Source of the DNA: Chryseobacterium sp. MA9
Lineage (GTDB): Bacteria > Bacteroidota > Bacteroidia > Flavobacteriales > Weeksellaceae
NCBI RefSeq assembly: GCF_024399315.1
Contig: NZ_CP075170.1
Location: 744,001 to 808,000 of the forward strand
Direction: 5' to 3'
Length of the DNA stretch: 64,000 nucleotides
Part shown: in pieces, positions 17,093 to 25,669 of the stretch
How the letters are laid out: the number at the start of each line of letters is the position of its first letter
Numbering within the stretch: the first letter of the stretch is position 1
Made by a program: the position numbers and the translations under genes
Notes under the pieces: generated by a model
Told to the model about the DNA's origin: nothing
Databases searched by the model: none
Seen by the model: the letters and a program-made list of their open reading frames with translations, nothing else

Positions 17093-19051
17093 ATGATAAA
17101 TTTTAACAAAAAACTGCTATTAGGAGCAATCTTTTTATCCTTAACATTTACAGGATGTAACGAAATTCTTGATGAGCAGCCAAGAGCAATATATACAGCT
17201 GATTATTTTAATACACCAGATGGAGTTAATCAGGGATTTACAGCTTTATACAGACAGCTGAGATTATTGTACGGTAATGGATACTTTATGAGTAACTGTC
17301 AGAATGGAACTGACGAATCTACATGGGCACAAAGTGCTGATGGTAACTTTAAAGAGCTCGATATGTCCGGAAATGGTATTATTAATTCCAATACGTTTCC
17401 TACAAGCATGGTTTGGAATTCAGTCTTCCCATATATCAATACTGCCAACGGAATTATTGAAAAAGGGCCCGGTTTCGGAATCGCAGAATCTATGATTTCT
17501 GAAGCCCGTTTCTTCCGTGGATTTTACTATTTCATGCTGGTGCAGACCTATGGAGGAGTTCCTCTGGATTTAGGTGCAGGAGAATTGAAATATAACACTC
17601 TGCCATCCACAACTTCTGCAAGAAGTACTGTTCCGGAAGTCTATACAAAAACAGTTTTTGCTGACCTTAAAAAAGCTATTGAGAATCTGCCTGCCTCACC
17701 AAGGGTAACAGGAGGTGTGACCAAAAATGTAGCAAGACTTATGCTTGCCAAAGCTTATCTTACCTATGGATGGTGGCTGCAGAATCCCAACAATATTCCA
17801 ACTTATCCCGAAGCGACAAGAAATGATCCTGACGGGCACAATGCCCAGTGGTATTTTCAGCAGGCTTATGATATTGCAATGGAAGGAATCAACAATCCCG
17901 GACCTTATGCGCTTCAGCCTACTTTCTATGATGTCAATGTAGGTTCAAATGACAGAAATACTGAATCTATGCTCTATGCAGACCATACGCAGTCAAGCAC
18001 ATACTATAATGAAAGTGACCCTGTAGGGTTTGGATCAGGCTGGGCGCCGGATAATTTTGCAGCATGGATGCAGACATGGAACTACACAGCCATCAAAAGC
18101 AGTAAAACGACAGCGTGGGCTGGGGCAGACGTTGTAAGTGGAGTACAGAGAGAAGCGGCACAGCCACTGGGACGTCCGTGGGTTCGTATGTGTCCTACTT
18201 TGGGAGTTATTAAAAATACTTTTGCAGATAAAACCAACGATTCCCGTTATGATGGGACTTTTGTAACCACTTACAGAGGAAACTGGAACAAAAATGGAAC
18301 AGGGTTAACAACGGTTCCTGTACTTTATAATGCCAATAATCTGCCTGTACAGCCCGGAGGAGCCATTTTAAGTTTCCTTAATGATGACAGCCAGACTCCT
18401 TCTTATCCTTCAGGAGCAGGACAAAGCGGGGTAGGTGCTGGAACTCTGTCAGGAAGAGCAGATTGGGTAATTGCACCGAATGGAATCAGCAGAATTGTAT
18501 ACCCTGGCTTATGGAAAATTGGAACTTATCGTACTGATGATCCGAACGGCTTAGGATATCCGAATGCAGGATTAACCCGTCCATTCAGTGTTGCCAAATT
18601 CTCAGAATTCTATTTTATTGCAGCGGAAGCAGCCGTAAAAGGAGCTTCAGGAGCTATGACAGCCAGAGACCTTATCAATGTTATCCGTGCCCGTGCCGGA
18701 AAATGGAAATTCAATAATGCCCAAAATACCGCTTATGTAGCAGATAACAGTGTAGCTATGACTGCTGCCACACCTTCTGCAATCACCATCGATTATATTC
18801 TTGCAGAAAGATCCCGTGAATATTACGGAGAATTCTACAGATGGTATGATCTGGTGCGTACTCAGAAGTGGGGAGATTATGCCGCCAGTTATCAGATCGG
18901 AGGAGCTTCTTATGGAGATCACAATCCGCAGACGGTTACAAGAACGATAAAACCTTTTCATTATCTGAGACCAATTCCTCAGAATCAGATTGATGCTATG
19001 GAAGTATCTGCAGATATTAAGGCAAAATACCAGAACCCCGGATACAACTAA
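17093..19051 (+). CDS. SusD/RagB-family surface glycan-binding lipoprotein
   Basis: A 652-residue protein with lipobox FTGC (Cys 22) followed by NEILDEQPR, the usual SusD start. The N-terminal SusD-like domain includes YFNTPDGVNQGFTALYRQL and EARFFRGFYYFMLVQTYGGVPL. The C-terminal RagB/SusD part holds ARDLINVIRARAG and LAERSREYYGEFYRWYDLVRT, and it ends with LRPIPQNQIDAM. It lids the SusC barrel and captures glycan at the cell surface. It is about 100 residues longer than a typical SusD, with the extra length in the Gly/Thr-rich middle. Confidence 0.95.
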   Translation: MINFNKKLLLGAIFLSLTFTGCNEILDEQPRAIYTADYFNTPDGVNQGFTALYRQLRLLYGNGYFMSNCQNGTDESTWAQSADGNFKELDMSGNGIINSNTFPTSMVWNSVFPYINTANGIIEKGPGFGIAESMISEARFFRGFYYFMLVQTYGGVPLDLGAGELKYNTLPSTTSARSTVPEVYTKTVFADLKKAIENLPASPRVTGGVTKNVARLMLAKAYLTYGWWLQNPNNIPTYPEATRNDPDGHNAQWYFQQAYDIAMEGINNPGPYALQPTFYDVNVGSNDRNTESMLYADHTQSSTYYNESDPVGFGSGWAPDNFAAWMQTWNYTAIKSSKTTAWAGADVVSGVQREAAQPLGRPWVRMCPTLGVIKNTFADKTNDSRYDGTFVTTYRGNWNKNGTGLTTVPVLYNANNLPVQPGGAILSFLNDDSQTPSYPSGAGQSGVGAGTLSGRADWVIAPNGISRIVYPGLWKIGTYRTDDPNGLGYPNAGLTRPFSVAKFSEFYFIAAEAAVKGASGAMTARDLINVIRARAGKWKFNNAQNTAYVADNSVAMTAATPSAITIDYILAERSREYYGEFYRWYDLVRTQKWGDYAASYQIGGASYGDHNPQTVTRTIKPFHYLRPIPQNQIDAMEVSADIKAKYQNPGYN

Positions 19052-19074
19052 TTTCATTCTTCATTCATATCAGT

Positions 19075-19106
19075 AACAGAGTAGGTGTGAAAGCACCTGC
19101 TTTGTT
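19075..19106 (+). other. Strong stem-loop after susD
   Basis: AACAGAGTAGGTG pairs with CACCTGCTTTGTT (13 positions, two of them G:U) around TGAAAG. No T-run follows. A hairpin at this spot could stabilise the susCD part of the message or damp read-through into the hexuronate genes. Confidence 0.5.
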
Positions 19107-19130
19107 TAACTGAATTAAATTTTAAAAAAT

Positions 19131-20306
19131 ATGGAAAAAACCTGGCGTTGGTTTGGCAAAAAAGACAAAATAGAACTCAGCACGCTTCGTCAAATAGGAG
19201 TAGAAGGAATTGTTTCTGCTCTGCATGATATCCCAAACGGAGAAATCTGGAATCTGGAGGCTATTAATGATTATAAAAACTATATAGAAAGCCACGGACT
19301 TCGCTGGTCTGTTGTGGAAAGTCTTCCCGTAAGCGAAGCGATCAAATACGGAGGTGAAGACCGTGACTCTTTAATAGAAAATTATATCACAAGCCTTGAA
19401 AATCTGGGTAAAGCAGGCATTACAACAGTTTGTTACAACTTTATGCCTGTTCTAGACTGGGCAAGAACCGATCTCTTTCATGAATGGGAAGACGGTTCAT
19501 CATCACTTTATTTTGACAAAGCCAAGTTCGCATACTTCGAAATTCATATTCTCAAAAGAGAAGGAGCAGAAAATGATTATAACCCACAGATCCTTCAAAA
19601 GGTAGAAGAATTAAAAAATACCTTAACAGAAAAAGATAACAATGCTCTGATAGACTCTGTCATTGTAAAAACACAGGGATTCGTTAACGGAAACATCAAA
19701 GAAGGAGATGATAATCCGGTAGCTATTTTCAAAAATTTACTGGCATTGTATGATGGTATAGATAAAAACCAGCTTCGCCAGAACATGAAATATTTCCTTG
19801 AAAAAATAATGCCTGTCTGTGAAAAATGGAATATTCAGATGTGTGTACATCCTGATGATCCGCCATTTTCATTACTGGGCTTACCAAGGATAGTAACCAA
19901 TGAAGAAGATATTGACTGGCTTCTGAAAGCTGTTGATAATCCTCACAACGGATTGACCTTCTGTGCAGGTTCTTTAAGTGCCAACCTTCAGAATGATGTT
20001 CCGGAACTGGCTCAGAAATTTGCCCACCGGACTAAATTCGTTCACCTGAGAAGTACAAATGTCTTTGAAAACGGGGATTTCATCGAAGCTCATCATTTGG
20101 GAGGAAGAGGAAAGCTCATAGAAGTAATCCGTGTATTCGAAAAAGAAAATCCAGATCTGCCCATGAGAATTGATCACGGAAGACTTTTAACAGAAGATAT
20201 TGATAAAGGATATAACCCCGGTTATTCATTTTTAGGACGAATGCTGGCATTGGGACAGATAGAAGGAGTAATGGCAGCAGTTCAGTCGGAATTACAGAAA
20301 AATTAA
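19131..20306 (+). CDS. uxuA: D-mannonate dehydratase
   Basis: A 391-residue protein of the UxuA family, starting MEKTWRWFGKKDKIELSTLR with ALHDIPNGEIW. Blocks expected for the metal-dependent TIM barrel are visible: CVHPDDPPFSLLGLPRI, TFCAGSLSA, and FVHLRSTN with DFIEAHHLGG, plus PMRIDHGR near the C-terminus. It dehydrates D-mannonate to 2-keto-3-deoxygluconate (KDG). With the isomerase, reductase, kinase and aldolase genes that follow, it completes glucuronate catabolism, supplying a use for the glucuronic acid side groups of xylan. Confidence 0.95.
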   Translation: MEKTWRWFGKKDKIELSTLRQIGVEGIVSALHDIPNGEIWNLEAINDYKNYIESHGLRWSVVESLPVSEAIKYGGEDRDSLIENYITSLENLGKAGITTVCYNFMPVLDWARTDLFHEWEDGSSSLYFDKAKFAYFEIHILKREGAENDYNPQILQKVEELKNTLTEKDNNALIDSVIVKTQGFVNGNIKEGDDNPVAIFKNLLALYDGIDKNQLRQNMKYFLEKIMPVCEKWNIQMCVHPDDPPFSLLGLPRIVTNEEDIDWLLKAVDNPHNGLTFCAGSLSANLQNDVPELAQKFAHRTKFVHLRSTNVFENGDFIEAHHLGGRGKLIEVIRVFEKENPDLPMRIDHGRLLTEDIDKGYNPGYSFLGRMLALGQIEGVMAAVQSELQKN

Positions 20307-20337
20307 TCTGCGTTTGTAATAAATAGTAAAAAGTAAA

Positions 20338-21153
20338 ATGAAAGACCTGTTTAGTATTAGGAACAAAGTGGCAGTTATCACAGGGGCTTCAGGCGTTTTG
20401 GGAGGTAGTCTTGCTAAAAGTTTTATCGATGCCGGAGCAAAAGTTATCGCATTGGGAAGAAACCAGGAAACACTGAACGCCCGTGTAAAAGAGCTTACAG
20501 ACTTGGGAGGAGAGGCACTCGCTGTAGAAGCCAATGTGATGGATATTGAAAGCCTTGAAGCCGCCTCAGAAAAAATAAAAGAAAAATATGGCAGGATTGA
20601 TATTTTGCTCAATATAGCCGGCGGAAATATTCCCACAGCTACCTTATCTCCTGAACAATCATTTTTTGATATGGACATCAAAGGATGGAATGACGTTACT
20701 GATCTCAATATCAACGGAACTGTTTATCCAAGTTATGTTTTCGGAAAAGTAATAGCAGAGCAGGGAAACGGAAGCATTATTAATATTTCTTCTATGGCTG
20801 CTTACTCAGCTATTACAAGAGTCGCCGGATACTCTGCAGCTAAATCTGCAATTACCAACTTCACACAATGGCTTGCATCTGATCTGGCATTGAAATTCGG
20901 AGATAAAATACGTGTTAATGCAGTGGCGCCGGGATTTTTTATTGGTGATCAGAACCGGGCCATTCTCCTGAACCCTGATGGAAGTTTAACCGAGAGAAGC
21001 AAAAAAGTAATCGCCAAAACACCCATGCAGAGATTTGGAGAAGTAGAAGAACTGAATGGTGTTATACAGTTTCTATGTTCAGATGCCGCAAGTTTCATCA
21101 CAGGAGCACTGATTCCTGTTGACGGAGGTTTCAGTGCATTCAGCGGAGTATAA
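20338..21153 (+). CDS. SDR oxidoreductase, probable D-fructuronate (mannonate) reductase
   Basis: A 271-residue short-chain dehydrogenase. The Rossmann cofactor loop is VITGASGVLGGSL (residues 14-26), the NNAG-like segment is LLNIAGGN, and the catalytic Tyr-x3-Lys is in GYSAAKSAI. The end is SDAASFITGALIPVDGG. It sits between mannonate dehydratase (31 bp) and glucuronate isomerase, where classical pathways have UxuB. No UxuB-type long-chain dehydrogenase is present, so this protein most likely converts D-fructuronate to D-mannonate. The role is inferred from context. Confidence 0.85.
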   Translation: MKDLFSIRNKVAVITGASGVLGGSLAKSFIDAGAKVIALGRNQETLNARVKELTDLGGEALAVEANVMDIESLEAASEKIKEKYGRIDILLNIAGGNIPTATLSPEQSFFDMDIKGWNDVTDLNINGTVYPSYVFGKVIAEQGNGSIINISSMAAYSAITRVAGYSAAKSAITNFTQWLASDLALKFGDKIRVNAVAPGFFIGDQNRAILLNPDGSLTERSKKVIAKTPMQRFGEVEELNGVIQFLCSDAASFITGALIPVDGGFSAFSGV

Positions 21154-21180
21154 AAAAACTAATTTCTTCATATCCAATGA

Positions 21181-21218
21181 ACAGGACCTTAATGGTTTCA
21201 TGTAAGGTCCTGTTTTTT
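21181..21218 (+). terminator. Intrinsic terminator inside the hexuronate cluster
   Basis: ACAGGACCTTA (21181-21191) pairs perfectly with TAAGGTCCTGT (21203-21213), followed by further T. It lies between the SDR gene and uxaC, so either uxaC has its own promoter in the following 68 bp or this is a partial terminator that lowers expression downstream. Confidence 0.8.
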
Positions 21219-21285
21219 AAATGTTGACTTTCTTAAAGTCTGAATACCTAAAGAGAATTAAAATTCTGAATTGTAAAAGTAAATA

Positions 21286-22704
21286 ATGAGTAATTCCATT
21301 AAAAATAAAGAAGTTTTCGGAGAATCGTTTTTGCTGGAATCAGCAAAGGCAGAGAATCTGTATTTTGGCTATGCTAAAGATATGCCGATTATCGATTATC
21401 ACAATCACCTTGAACCGGACGTTATTTCTGCCAATCAGAATTTCCGCTCTCCAACGGCTATTTGGCTGGACGGAGACCATTACAAATGGAGGGCTATGAG
21501 AAATTTTGGAGTTCATGAACAGTTTATTTCAGGGCAGGATTCAGACCAGGAAAAGTTTATGAAATGGGCAGAAGTCGTGCCTTATACACTTCGTAACCCA
21601 TTATTTCACTGGACCCACTTGGAATTAAAAAATCCTTTTGGAATCAGCGAATATTTATCGCCAAAAAATGCAAATGCAGTGTATCATCAGATGAATGAAA
21701 GTCTGCAGACCTCTGGTTTTCTGCCACAATCCATTCTTCAGAATTTTAAGGTGGAGGCTTTATGTACCACAGATGATCCTGCTGATGATCTCGTTCATCA
21801 TAAAGCTTTAAAAGAGAGTGGCTTTAAAACGGCTGTTCTTCCGGCTTTCCGCCCTGATTCCTATATTAATATGATTAACCCTGAACAGTATATTTCAGGA
21901 ATTAAAAAGCTTGAAAAAGTCTGCGGATTTCCAATTACATCAGCTTATGATCTGTTGAATGCACTCCAGTCCAGAATCAATTATTTTGTGGAAGCAGGGG
22001 CAAAAGTAGCCGATCATGGCTTTGAATATTTCCCGGATACTACGAAATGGAATCATAGCCTTGAAAAAGAATTTTCTGAATTCCTTAAGGGGAATCTCTC
22101 ATCATTTTCCGATCCCGAAGCCTTGTGCGGTTATATGCTGAAAGAGCTTTGCAAAATGTACGCAGAAAAAGATTGGGTGCAGCAATTTCATGTAGGGGCA
22201 ACCCGAAACAACAATTCAGAAATGTTCAGAAAAATGGGTGCCAATGCAGGTTATGATGCTATTGGAGAACAATATCATGCACAGAGACTGAGCATTCTGC
22301 TTGATGAACTCAACACAGAAGGAAAACTGACCAAAACCATTATCTACAATTTAAACCCGGCATTTAACGAAGTTCTGGCAGCTCTTGCCGGAAATTTCAA
22401 CGAAGGAGGAATCAGATCTAAGGTACAGTTTGGGGCAGCCTGGTGGTTCCTGGATCAGCTTGACGGAATGACAAAACAGATGAATACGCTTTCAAATATT
22501 GGATTAATCAGCACTTTTATCGGTATGCTTACCGATTCCCGAAGTCTGTTGTCGTTCTCAAGACACGATTATTTCAGAAGGCTCTTATGCAATCTGTTCG
22601 GAAATGAGATGGAAAGAGGTCTCCTTCCCGATGATGAAAAATGGGTTGGAAAGATCATTCAGGATATCTGTTATCACAATACAAAAAATTATTTTGAAAT
22701 CTAA
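21286..22704 (+). CDS. uxaC: Glucuronate isomerase
   Basis: A 472-residue UxaC. The amidohydrolase-like metal motif is MPIIDYHNHLEPDVIS (residues 30-45). Other family blocks are LEALCTTDDPADDLVHH, FHVGATRNNN, and LLSFSRHDYFRRLLCN near the end. It interconverts D-glucuronate and D-fructuronate, the entry step of hexuronate catabolism, in the cytoplasm. It is followed after 4 bp by the KDG kinase. Confidence 0.96.
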   Translation: MSNSIKNKEVFGESFLLESAKAENLYFGYAKDMPIIDYHNHLEPDVISANQNFRSPTAIWLDGDHYKWRAMRNFGVHEQFISGQDSDQEKFMKWAEVVPYTLRNPLFHWTHLELKNPFGISEYLSPKNANAVYHQMNESLQTSGFLPQSILQNFKVEALCTTDDPADDLVHHKALKESGFKTAVLPAFRPDSYINMINPEQYISGIKKLEKVCGFPITSAYDLLNALQSRINYFVEAGAKVADHGFEYFPDTTKWNHSLEKEFSEFLKGNLSSFSDPEALCGYMLKELCKMYAEKDWVQQFHVGATRNNNSEMFRKMGANAGYDAIGEQYHAQRLSILLDELNTEGKLTKTIIYNLNPAFNEVLAALAGNFNEGGIRSKVQFGAAWWFLDQLDGMTKQMNTLSNIGLISTFIGMLTDSRSLLSFSRHDYFRRLLCNLFGNEMERGLLPDDEKWVGKIIQDICYHNTKNYFEI

Positions 22705-22708
22705 TACC

Positions 22709-23707
22709 ATGCAGGATTTGTCTAAGATATTATGTTTCGGAGAACTGCTTCTCCACTTTGCTCCGGATTCCGAAGGAAACTGGCTCAATGAGCAGTCTCT
22801 GAAAATCTATGTGGGCGGAGCTGAATACAATGTAGCGGCAGCACTTTCCCAGTGGGAAAATTCTGTGAAATTGTTAACAGCTTTACCTGAGAATTTTGTT
22901 GGAAACCAATTAGAATTTCAACTTAAAAATAAAGGAATAGAAGTTCTGGCAGGAAAAACTCAAGGGAGAATAGGAACATTTTATCTTTCTTCCGATGGAG
23001 ATATGCAGAATGCTTCGGTGGTTTACGATCGCTTTCCGTCTGTTTTTACCCAATCGGATTTTGAAGCATTCAGTGATGAGGAAATATTTTCAGATGTAAA
23101 ATGGCTGCATATCAGCACCATCACACCGGCTTTGAGTGATCATGCATTTCGCAAATGTTTACATATCATGAAAGAAGCCAGGGCAAAAAATATTACTGTT
23201 TCTCTCGACTTGAATTACAGAGCGTTACTCTGGCAAAATCAGAGTCCTCATACAATTAAAGAGCTGATGCCTTTTGTAAACGTTCTCATGGGAAATATCT
23301 GGTCTGTTGAGCAGTTCCTGAATATTCCCATTGAATATGAGCTTAACGGAAATTTTGATGATGAAAATCTTCTGAAACAGGCTGGAAAAACAGCTTTGGA
23401 AATCCGGAAACAATTTCCAAATGTAGAAAGTATTGCCAATACGTTCCGCTTTACAAATGGAGAACAGGTGAATTACTTTGCCACCTTATTTGCTGGTGAA
23501 CAGCTTTTGATTTCAGAAAAATATAATGCAGACAAAATTGAAGAAAGAGTAGGAAGTGGTGATTCTTTCATGGCCGCTTTGGTTCATGGAATTTTAAAAG
23601 GAAATCCTGATCAGCAGATCCTTGAGGATGCCGCAAAAGTTGCTTTTAAAAAGCTTTTTGTAAAGGGAGATACCATTGATGAAAGCATTAATATCGAAAA
23701 ATTATGA
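22709..23707 (+). CDS. kdgK: 2-keto-3-deoxygluconate kinase (PfkB family)
   Basis: A 332-residue ribokinase-fold kinase starting MQDLSKILCFGELLLHF. A longer reading from 22604 would overlap uxaC by 100 bp with no family support, so the ATG at 22709 is preferred. Substrate-site VGGAEYNVAAAL is near residue 32, and the catalytic motif ERVGSGDSFMAALVHG is near residue 275. It phosphorylates KDG to KDPG, the substrate of the aldolase encoded next (4-bp ATGA overlap). Confidence 0.93.
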   Translation: MQDLSKILCFGELLLHFAPDSEGNWLNEQSLKIYVGGAEYNVAAALSQWENSVKLLTALPENFVGNQLEFQLKNKGIEVLAGKTQGRIGTFYLSSDGDMQNASVVYDRFPSVFTQSDFEAFSDEEIFSDVKWLHISTITPALSDHAFRKCLHIMKEARAKNITVSLDLNYRALLWQNQSPHTIKELMPFVNVLMGNIWSVEQFLNIPIEYELNGNFDDENLLKQAGKTALEIRKQFPNVESIANTFRFTNGEQVNYFATLFAGEQLLISEKYNADKIEERVGSGDSFMAALVHGILKGNPDQQILEDAAKVAFKKLFVKGDTIDESINIEKL

Positions 23708-24339
23708 ATGAAATAATACAGAAAATAAAAGACCATAAAATAGTTCCATTATTTTATAACGAATCGTTTGAAGTCTCAAAAAATATCATAAAAGCTTTAT
23801 ACGAAGCAGGAATCCGTGTAATAGAATACACCAACCGCGGTCATCAGGCATTGGAAAATTTTACAGAGCTGAAAGCAATTTCCCATACAGAATTTCCCGG
23901 TCTTTTGTTAGGAATTGGAACGGTAAAAAACATAGAGGAAATGGATGATTTTGCCAATGCAAAGGCAGATTTTATCATTACACCGGTTATCAGTGAAGCA
24001 TTGGTGAAATATTCTTTCGAAAGAAATATCCTGCTGATTCCGGGCTGCTTTACCCCTTCTGATATCAATATCGCGTATCAGAACGGTTTAAGACTGGTTA
24101 AAATATTTCCGGCAGACGCTTTAGGAAAGAATTACATCAAATCTGTGAAACCTGTTTTTCCGGGAATGAATTTTATGCCAACCGGAGGAATCCATGCTGA
24201 TTATAAAGATATCACGGAATGGCTCAATGGTGGTGCCATAGCAGTAGGACTGGGCAGTTCGCTCATCGGAAAAGATTTTAATGAAGAAGAACTGACTCTG
24301 AAAACAAAGGATTTATTACAACAACTTAATCATAACTAA
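23704..24339 (+). CDS. kdgA: KDPG aldolase
   Basis: A 211-residue class I aldolase of the KDPG/KHG family. The active-site glutamate lies in the VIEYTNRG strand, GIGTVKN follows, and the Schiff-base lysine is in LVKIFPADALG (about residue 130). Phosphate-binding PTGGI comes near the end. It cleaves KDPG to pyruvate and glyceraldehyde 3-phosphate. Start and stop abut neighbours tightly (4-bp overlap upstream, 0 bp downstream), so it belongs to one operon with kdgK and the carrier. Confidence 0.95.
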   Translation: MNEIIQKIKDHKIVPLFYNESFEVSKNIIKALYEAGIRVIEYTNRGHQALENFTELKAISHTEFPGLLLGIGTVKNIEEMDDFANAKADFIITPVISEALVKYSFERNILLIPGCFTPSDINIAYQNGLRLVKIFPADALGKNYIKSVKPVFPGMNFMPTGGIHADYKDITEWLNGGAIAVGLGSSLIGKDFNEEELTLKTKDLLQQLNHN

Positions 24340-25614
24340 ATGCAGACCCCTCACAACCGAAATATAAGATGGTGGATGCTGTCTCTCGTTTTTCTCGCCA
24401 CTACGATCAATTATCTTGACCGTCAGGTAATGGGTTTGCTGAAACCTGTTCTGGAAAAAGAATTCAGCTGGGATGAAAAAGATTACAGCTATATTGTAAT
24501 GGCATTTACCACTACTTATGCTATCGGATACATGGCCATGGGAAGGTTTATAGACAAGGTGGGAACAAAAATCGGGTATGCTGTTTCCCTTATTGTATGG
24601 AGCTTTGCCTCTATAGGACATGGGTTTGTCAAAAGTACAGTAGGATTTATCATAGCGAGAAGTACGTTGGGAATCAGTGAAGCCGGAAACTTTCCTGCCG
24701 CCATCAAATCTGTGGCTGAATGGTTCCCAAAAAAGGAAAGGGCATTGGCAACAGGGATTTTCAACTCGGGAGCAACTGTAGGAGCTATTTTAGCACCGCT
24801 GCTGGTTCCTTTCATTCTCGGGCATTACGGCTGGAGGCAGACTTTTGTGTGGATTGGTGCTTTGGGTATGGTTTGGATTATCCTTTGGTGGAAATTCTAT
24901 GCCGTACCGGAAAAAACAAAAAACCTCAGCAAAGAAGAACTTCAATACATAAAAAGTGATCAGGCTGAAAAAACAGAGGAGAAAACCAAAATTCCTTTAT
25001 CGGAATTACTCAAATATAAAGTAACATGGTCATTTGCTATTGGTAAAATATTAACTGATCCTATCTGGTATTTCTTCATGTTCTGGCTTCCGGCGTATTT
25101 CTCGGATGTGTTCAAAATGGATTTAACAAAACCATCCCTTCCGTTGATTATTATTTACAGCGGAACCACGATCGGAAGTATCGGCGGAGGATATCTCTCA
25201 TCATTTCTGATCAAAAAAGGCTGGGCAATCGGAAGAGCAAGAAGTTTTACGATGTTACTGTTTGCTTTGATGGTTGTTCCGGTCATGTTCTCAAAATATG
25301 TAGATAATATGTGGCTGATTACCCTGATTATAGCTCTTGCTACGGCTGCGCATCAGGGCTGGGGAGCCAATCTTATGACTACGGTCGGGGATCACCTGCC
25401 TAATCATTATGTAAGCTCTGTGATAGGGTTTGGAGGTATGCTCGGCTCAGCAGCAGGAATTATTTTTCCTCTTTTTATCGGAATCGTTCTCGATACCTTT
25501 AAAAAATCAGGAAATATCAACGGAGGCTATAATATCATATTTTTCATAGCTGGAATATCCTACATTACAGCCTGGGGATTGATTAAAATCATCAACCGCA
25601 GGAAAACCGTTTAG
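24340..25614 (+). CDS. exuT: MFS hexuronate transporter, ExuT-like
   Basis: A 424-residue, 12-segment carrier of the anion:cation symporter branch of MFS. It starts with TTINYLDRQVMGLLKPVL in the first segment, and has MGRFIDKVGTKIG and ARSTLGISEAGNFPAAIKSVAEWFP. Members with this wording carry hexuronates (glucuronate or galacturonate) with protons. Its place straight after the KDPG aldolase gene supports glucuronate import from the periplasm, where alpha-glucuronidases of this locus would release it. Confidence 0.9.
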   Translation: MQTPHNRNIRWWMLSLVFLATTINYLDRQVMGLLKPVLEKEFSWDEKDYSYIVMAFTTTYAIGYMAMGRFIDKVGTKIGYAVSLIVWSFASIGHGFVKSTVGFIIARSTLGISEAGNFPAAIKSVAEWFPKKERALATGIFNSGATVGAILAPLLVPFILGHYGWRQTFVWIGALGMVWIILWWKFYAVPEKTKNLSKEELQYIKSDQAEKTEEKTKIPLSELLKYKVTWSFAIGKILTDPIWYFFMFWLPAYFSDVFKMDLTKPSLPLIIIYSGTTIGSIGGGYLSSFLIKKGWAIGRARSFTMLLFALMVVPVMFSKYVDNMWLITLIIALATAAHQGWGANLMTTVGDHLPNHYVSSVIGFGGMLGSAAGIIFPLFIGIVLDTFKKSGNINGGYNIIFFIAGISYITAWGLIKIINRRKTV

Positions 25615-25669
25615 AATAGAATTAAGCTTAAAAATTGCAAAATATTAAAAACTATAAAAAAGAATAACA

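Noticed and set aside
18647-19057. 136-codon minus-strand frame opposite the susD end
   Set aside because: Antisense of the conserved RagB/SusD C-terminus; no start context or domain.
20292-20714. 140-codon minus-strand frame opposite the SDR gene
   Set aside because: Shadow of the Rossmann-fold gene; Ser/Ile/Leu-rich with no domain.
22604-22708. Longer N-terminus for KDG kinase
   Set aside because: The 35 extra residues are the out-of-frame end of uxaC; the PfkB domain starts normally from the ATG at 22709.
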